Both the position numbers and the translations under genes were made by a program. DNA of 7,597 nucleotides from Patulibacter sp050252545. GTDB taxonomy: Bacteria; Actinomycetota; Thermoleophilia; Solirubrobacterales; Solirubrobacteraceae. The stretch spans positions 1 through 7,597 of the forward strand of contig JBFWKS010000214.1 in the NCBI GenBank assembly GCA_050252545.1, given 5' to 3'. This document shows positions 6,701-7,597 of the stretch, piece by piece (position 1 is the stretch's first letter; each line of letters starts with the position of its first letter). Below the pieces are notes generated by a model. That model saw only the letters and a list, made by a program, of their open reading frames with translations, was not told where the DNA came from and made no database searches.

Positions 6701-6765
6701 GGCCCGGGCGGCGGCGCGACGGCCGGAGTCCCGGCACCGCCCCCGACGTCGACGCCATCCGGCGC

Positions 6766-6777
6766 TAGGCTCGAACG
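6766..6777 (+). promoter_or_regulatory. Leaderless promoter -10 box TAGGCT for the AraC-type regulator
   Basis: TAGGCT (6766-6771) is followed by six bases (CGAACG) and ATG 6778. The preceding four bases GCGC are the same as before the dehydrogenase -10 box, giving GCGCTAGGnT in both cases. A transcript would begin at or next to the ATG. A small palindrome CGACGTCG (6744-6751) lies where the -35 would be. Confidence 0.65.
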
Positions 6778-7482
6778 ATGATGCGCCTCGAGCGCCGTGC
6801 GCCCGATCCGCGACTGGCGGGCGTCGTCGGGCGCTACGCCGACTTCGCCCAGCGGACCGACGCGCCGTGCGAGACCGGCGAGGTGCCGGGCCGCGGGATC
6901 GTCGTCATCGTCGACCTCGACGCCGGCTGGACGGTCGAGGGCGGGCGGTTCGGATCGTTCGTCGGCGGGATCTACGCGCGGCCGGTCCGGGTCCGCCACG
7001 AAGGATCGAGCCGGGCGGTCCAGTTCGATCTGGAGCCGCCCGCGGTGCGCCGGCTGTTCGGCGTGCCCGCCGGGGCCCTCGCCGAGCAGACCGTCGACCT
7101 GGACGTCCTGCTCGGCGCCGACGCTGCGCGCCTGGCCGACCGCCTGCACGGCGCGGCCGACAGCGCCGAGCGGTTCGCGATCCTCGACGAGACGCTGCTG
7201 CGCCTGGCCGCCCGTGCCGCGCCGGCCCGGCCGGACGTCGAGCGCGCGTGGACGCTGTTGCGCGCCAGCCGCGGCACGCTTCGCGTCGACGCGCTCGCCG
7301 ACGCGCTGGGTTGCTCGCGCCGTCACCTGGCCGCCCGGTTCGTCGAGGACGTCGGGGCCGGCCCCAAGCTCGCCGCACGCCTGATCCGGCTGGAGTCGGT
7401 GCGCAACCGCCTGGGTACGGCGTCTCTGGGCCGCCTCGCTGTCGAGCACGGGTTCGCCGACCAGGCCCACCTAGTGTCCTGA
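6778..7482 (+). CDS. AraC-family transcriptional regulator, 3' end interrupted by an insertion sequence
   Basis: The open frame encodes 234 residues. Residues 1 to about 150 form the sensory part; the opening (DPRLAGVVGRYADF) and the pattern ARPVRVRHEGSSRAVQFDLEPPAVRRLFG resemble the N-terminal domain of many actinobacterial AraC-type regulators. The first helix-turn-helix is clear: LRVDALADALGCSRRHLAARF (about 168-188). The second begins at LGRLAVEHGFADQAHL. In intact family members it continues with a recognition helix such as (S/V)REFRRLxGxTP. Here the frame leaves the family after His231-Leu232, adds only Val-Ser and stops. The break coincides with a TA (7472-7473) and the left end of an insertion sequence. 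The protein therefore lacks most of its second DNA-binding helix and is probably inactive or altered. ATG 6778 was chosen because the TAGGCT box lies six bases upstream; ATG 6781 follows directly. Its target is unknown; the neighbouring dehydrogenase gene is a candidate. Confidence 0.82.
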   Translation: MMRLERRAPDPRLAGVVGRYADFAQRTDAPCETGEVPGRGIVVIVDLDAGWTVEGGRFGSFVGGIYARPVRVRHEGSSRAVQFDLEPPAVRRLFGVPAGALAEQTVDLDVLLGADAARLADRLHGAADSAERFAILDETLLRLAARAAPARPDVERAWTLLRASRGTLRVDALADALGCSRRHLAARFVEDVGAGPKLAARLIRLESVRNRLGTASLGRLAVEHGFADQAHLVS

Positions 7483-7504
7483 GTCATTAGTTGTTGGGCG
7501 GTTG

Positions 7505-7516
7505 TAGGATGTGGGG
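7505..7516 (+). promoter_or_regulatory. Leaderless promoter -10 box TAGGAT for the transposase gene
   Basis: TAGGAT (7505-7510) is followed by exactly six bases (GTGGGG) and GTG 7517, the likely transposase start. This is the same geometry as the two host genes upstream. The G-rich GTGGGG might act instead as a weak Shine-Dalgarno, but it lies too close to the start codon. Confidence 0.55.
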
Positions 7517-7597
7517 GTGCCCGGTCCTGCAGCCGCCCCGGTTTCGCTCACCGATGACGAGCGCGAGCAGCTGGAGGCGTGGTCGCGGCGCCGGACC
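7517..7597 (+). CDS. IS630-family transposase, N-terminal fragment (3' truncated by window edge)
   Basis: The frame from GTG 7517 to the window end gives 27 residues: MPGPAAAPVSL followed by TDDEREQLEAWSRRRT. The pattern LTDxEREQLExWxRRRT is the characteristic opening of the helix-turn-helix DNA-binding domain of IS630-type transposases in actinobacteria. The DDE catalytic domain would lie beyond the window. The GTG at 7517 is favoured because the TAGGAT box is six bases before it; GTG 7511 in the same frame is an alternative. The gene points away from the interrupted regulator, in the same direction. Confidence 0.75.
   Translation, partial: MPGPAAAPVSLTDDEREQLEAWSRRRT

Larger units (their letters stand above)
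7474..7597 (+). mobile_element. Left end of an IS630-family insertion sequence (continues beyond window)
   Basis: The AraC-type reading frame stops matching its family at the TA in positions 7472-7473. The sequence from GTGTCCTGAGTCATTAG onward is richer in A and T than the rest of the window, and an IS630-type transposase gene begins 43 bases in. IS630/Tc1-mariner elements insert at TA and duplicate it, so 7472-7473 is the likely target duplication and 7474 the first base of the element, presumably its terminal inverted repeat. The right end is outside the window, so the repeat pairing cannot be checked here. Confidence 0.75.

Noticed and set aside
5505..6758. A 417-codon minus-strand open frame across the GH65 end, spacer and dehydrogenase
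   Set aside because: It runs across gene boundaries, the promoter and the spacer without change in character, which marks it as a by-product of base composition.
7474..7490. TGAGTCATTAG near the junction as an attachment site of an integrative element
   Set aside because: There is no tRNA gene or integrase. The TA target and the transposase N-terminus that follows explain the junction as an IS630 end.

Overview
The window comes from a very GC-rich bacterium. Codon third positions are almost all G or C in every gene, and the genes look actinobacterial: a glucose-6-phosphate isomerase of the kind fused to transaldolase elsewhere, an Rv3400/Rv3401-like pair of HAD mutase and GH65 enzyme, and TAnnnT -10 boxes placed so that transcripts would be leaderless. 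A deep-branching actinobacterium (Thermoleophilia or Acidimicrobiia type) is my best guess. That assignment is inference, because no rRNA or other marker gene is present.

Layout. Bases 1-51 are the last codons of a plus-strand gene. It converges on a minus-strand gene (77-853) for an unrecognised protein with one N-terminal membrane segment, and a 16-bp palindrome lies across the junction. After a 142-bp divergent spacer comes a tightly coupled three-gene plus-strand operon: glucose-6-phosphate isomerase (996-2615), beta-phosphoglucomutase-like HAD enzyme (2615-3427) and GH65 disaccharide phosphorylase/hydrolase (3424-5826). Their stop and start codons overlap by 1 and 4 bases. Next come a short-chain dehydrogenase of the HSD10 type (5871-6641), which has its own promoter and a palindrome upstream, a strong hairpin, and an AraC-type regulator gene (6778-7482). 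The regulator is cut off inside its second helix-turn-helix by the left end of an insertion sequence that carries an IS630-type transposase. The transposase gene begins at 7517 and runs out of the window.

How the genes work together. The operon reads as a route from an alpha-glucosidic disaccharide to glycolysis. GH65 phosphorolysis would give glucose plus beta-glucose 1-phosphate, the HAD mutase would convert the latter to glucose 6-phosphate, and the isomerase would give fructose 6-phosphate. The sugar specificity (trehalose, maltose, kojibiose, nigerose or other) cannot be read from the sequence.

Most notable points: (i) three unrelated genes, including the transposase on the mobile element, start exactly 6 nt after a TAGGnT box; (ii) the AraC-type regulator is disrupted at a TA dinucleotide, as expected for IS630/Tc1-mariner insertion; (iii) about 800 bp around the operon start contain no TA dinucleotide, so that operon cannot use the same promoter type there. 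I found no CRISPR array, tRNA, rRNA or clearly new multi-gene system.
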